Below are positions 7,144 through 7,875 of a stretch of DNA of 7,875 bases, piece after piece; the stretch's first letter is position 1, and every line of letters starts with the position of its first letter. Position numbers and translations under genes: made by a program. The DNA is from Hyphomonadaceae bacterium (GTDB taxonomy: Bacteria > Pseudomonadota > Alphaproteobacteria > Caulobacterales > Aquidulcibacteraceae). Location of the stretch: assembly GCA_025458365.1 (NCBI GenBank), contig JALOSP010000049.1, positions 1 to 7,875 on the forward strand. Direction: 5' to 3'. The notes under the pieces are model-generated. The model saw only the letters and a program-made list of their open reading frames with translations, did not search any database and was not told the DNA's origin.

Positions 7144-7159
7144 GCAAGTTTCATGCCAA
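7144..7159 (-). promoter_or_regulatory. Sigma-54 (-24/-12) promoter for the large secreted protein
   Basis: On the minus strand TTGGCATGAAACTTGC runs from 7159 to 7144. Against the RpoN consensus TGGCACG-N4-TTGC it matches TGGCA, the following G and the whole TTGC, with the essential GG and GC doublets exactly 10 bases apart. The only difference inside it is T for C after TGGCA. The GC lies at -12, so transcription would start near 7132. That leaves a leader of about 50 bases carrying the GGGGA ribosome-binding site before ATG 7082. I could not identify the enhancer site or the activator. Confidence 0.62.
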
Positions 7160-7206
7160 GGTTGTGTTGCATCCCGGAGCACTTCGTCGCGCTCATGTGG
7201 CGCGCT

Positions 7207-7237
7207 TTGTTTTGCCCGCGCTGCGGTGTAAACCGCA
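7207..7237 (+). promoter_or_regulatory. Candidate promoter and hairpin abutting the Rieske gene start
   Basis: TTGTTT (7207-7212) and TGTAAA (7228-7233) are spaced 15 bases apart and could be -35 and -10 elements. A start site 7 bases further on would coincide with ATG 7241, giving a leaderless mRNA. In agreement, no Shine-Dalgarno sequence precedes the ATG. The same bases form a 6-bp dyad, TGCGGT-GTAA-ACCGCA minus one shared base (7222-7237), ending 3 bases before the start codon, which could be an operator. The match is modest. Confidence 0.3.
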
Positions 7238-7240
7238 CGA

Positions 7241-7875
7241 ATGGCTGATGGTTCCACCACCCTGATTGATCGCAAACCGGCACCGGACAGCGCTGGCGCC
7301 GCCGGTGACGGGCTGTTGCGTGATGCCTGGTATTTCGCGGCCACCAGTGCCGAATTGAAACCGGGAAAGCAGTTTCGCCGGATGATATTGGGGGAGCCTG
7401 TGATGCTGGGTCGTGGCCGCGATGGCAGCGTGTTTGCGATCCGCGATATCTGCCCGCACCGGGCCGTGCCCCTGTCTGCCGGGCGTCAGGTGGACCATGA
7501 CGGGGCACCCACCATCGAGTGCCCCTATCATGGCTGGCGGTTTGGCACCGACGGCGTGTGCAGGCACATGCCCAGTCTGGTGGAGGGCCAGAGCTACGAG
7601 ACCGCGCGCATCAAGGTGCGCGCCTGGCAGGTGCACGAGGCCCACGGGTTGGTGCTGGTCTATGTGTCGTCCAATCCCAGGTTCGAGGGCACCCCGCCAC
7701 CACCGCCGCAGTTCGGGCTGCGTGCCTCCAAGCCGAAATTCGTGGTCAGCCGGGTGTTCGAGGCGACCATGGACAATGCGGTCGTCGGCCTGATGGACCC
7801 GGCCCACGTGCCGTTTGTCCATTCCCAATGGTGGTGGCGCCCGCCGTCGGCCGGGCTGAAAGCCAAGTCCAAGGA
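7241..7875 (+). CDS. Rieske non-heme iron oxygenase, alpha subunit (N-terminal part)
   Basis: The open frame from ATG 7241 runs off the window after 211 residues; an in-frame TAA at 7229 rules out an earlier start. The Rieske domain occupies about 26-145. It begins with L-R-D-A-W-Y-F-A-A and carries the [2Fe-2S] ligands C71-P-H73-R and C94-P-Y-H97-G-W. The catalytic domain begins near 165 and shows D186-P-A-H189-V-P-F-V-H194, the 2-His motif for the mononuclear iron with the aspartate that bridges to the neighbouring Rieske centre. These enzymes use O2 and electrons from a reductase to hydroxylate or demethylate aromatic or other cyclic substrates. The substrate cannot be deduced. The layout (N-x-x-x-G-L-M-D-P-x-H) resembles the phthalate-dioxygenase/vanillate-demethylase branch of single-component alpha subunits. 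It is divergent from the large secreted protein, with 158 bases between them. Confidence 0.95.
   Translation, partial: MADGSTTLIDRKPAPDSAGAAGDGLLRDAWYFAATSAELKPGKQFRRMILGEPVMLGRGRDGSVFAIRDICPHRAVPLSAGRQVDHDGAPTIECPYHGWRFGTDGVCRHMPSLVEGQSYETARIKVRAWQVHEAHGLVLVYVSSNPRFEGTPPPPPQFGLRASKPKFVVSRVFEATMDNAVVGLMDPAHVPFVHSQWWWRPPSAGLKAKSK

Noticed and set aside
7193..7828. Minus-strand open frame of 211 codons
   Set aside because: It is antisense to the Rieske gene, whose iron-ligand motifs are intact.

Overview
The window is GC-rich chromosomal DNA that reads like an alphaproteobacterium. HslV carries the short propeptide before W-R-G-T-T-I that is common in that class, hslV precedes hslU, and the large secreted repeat protein is of a style I associate with the stalked, holdfast-forming Caulobacterales/Maricaulales group. 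The last point is inference; nothing here fixes a genus. There is no phage, transposon, CRISPR or RNA gene that I can see.

Layout from left to right. (1) Positions 1-692, minus strand: the first 230 residues of a TerC-family membrane metal transporter, cut by the window edge. (2) Positions about 700-1008, minus strand: a decayed, frame-disrupted remnant of the N-terminal part of a glutathione S-transferase, followed by a long imperfect inverted repeat (1034-1080). (3) Positions 1201-1791, plus strand: an unrecognised protein with four predicted membrane segments. (4) Positions 1824-3698, minus strand: hslV and hslU, the two-component ATP-dependent protease, in one operon with 9 bases between them. 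(5) Positions 3768-7082, minus strand: a 1104-residue secreted protein made of degenerate beta-strand repeats. It ends in a hairpin just upstream of hslV and is preceded by a strong sigma-54 promoter match. (6) Positions 7241-7875, plus strand: the N-terminal 211 residues of a Rieske non-heme iron oxygenase alpha subunit, divergent from the repeat protein and cut by the window edge.

How they fit together: only hslV-hslU is an obvious functional pair (peptidase plus unfoldase). TerC, the Rieske oxygenase and the repeat protein look like independent transcription units. The most interesting element is the repeat protein. Its last third has a clear 47-residue period (A-x-G-N and Q-x-N-x-G anchors). 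After its signal peptide it has no lysine, cysteine or histidine at all. Its only good promoter match is of the -24/-12 type, which would place it under an enhancer-dependent activator. I infer a cell-surface or extracellular structural/adhesive role, possibly related to holdfast anchor protein HfaD, but this is unproven and no hfaA/hfaB-like partner lies in the window.
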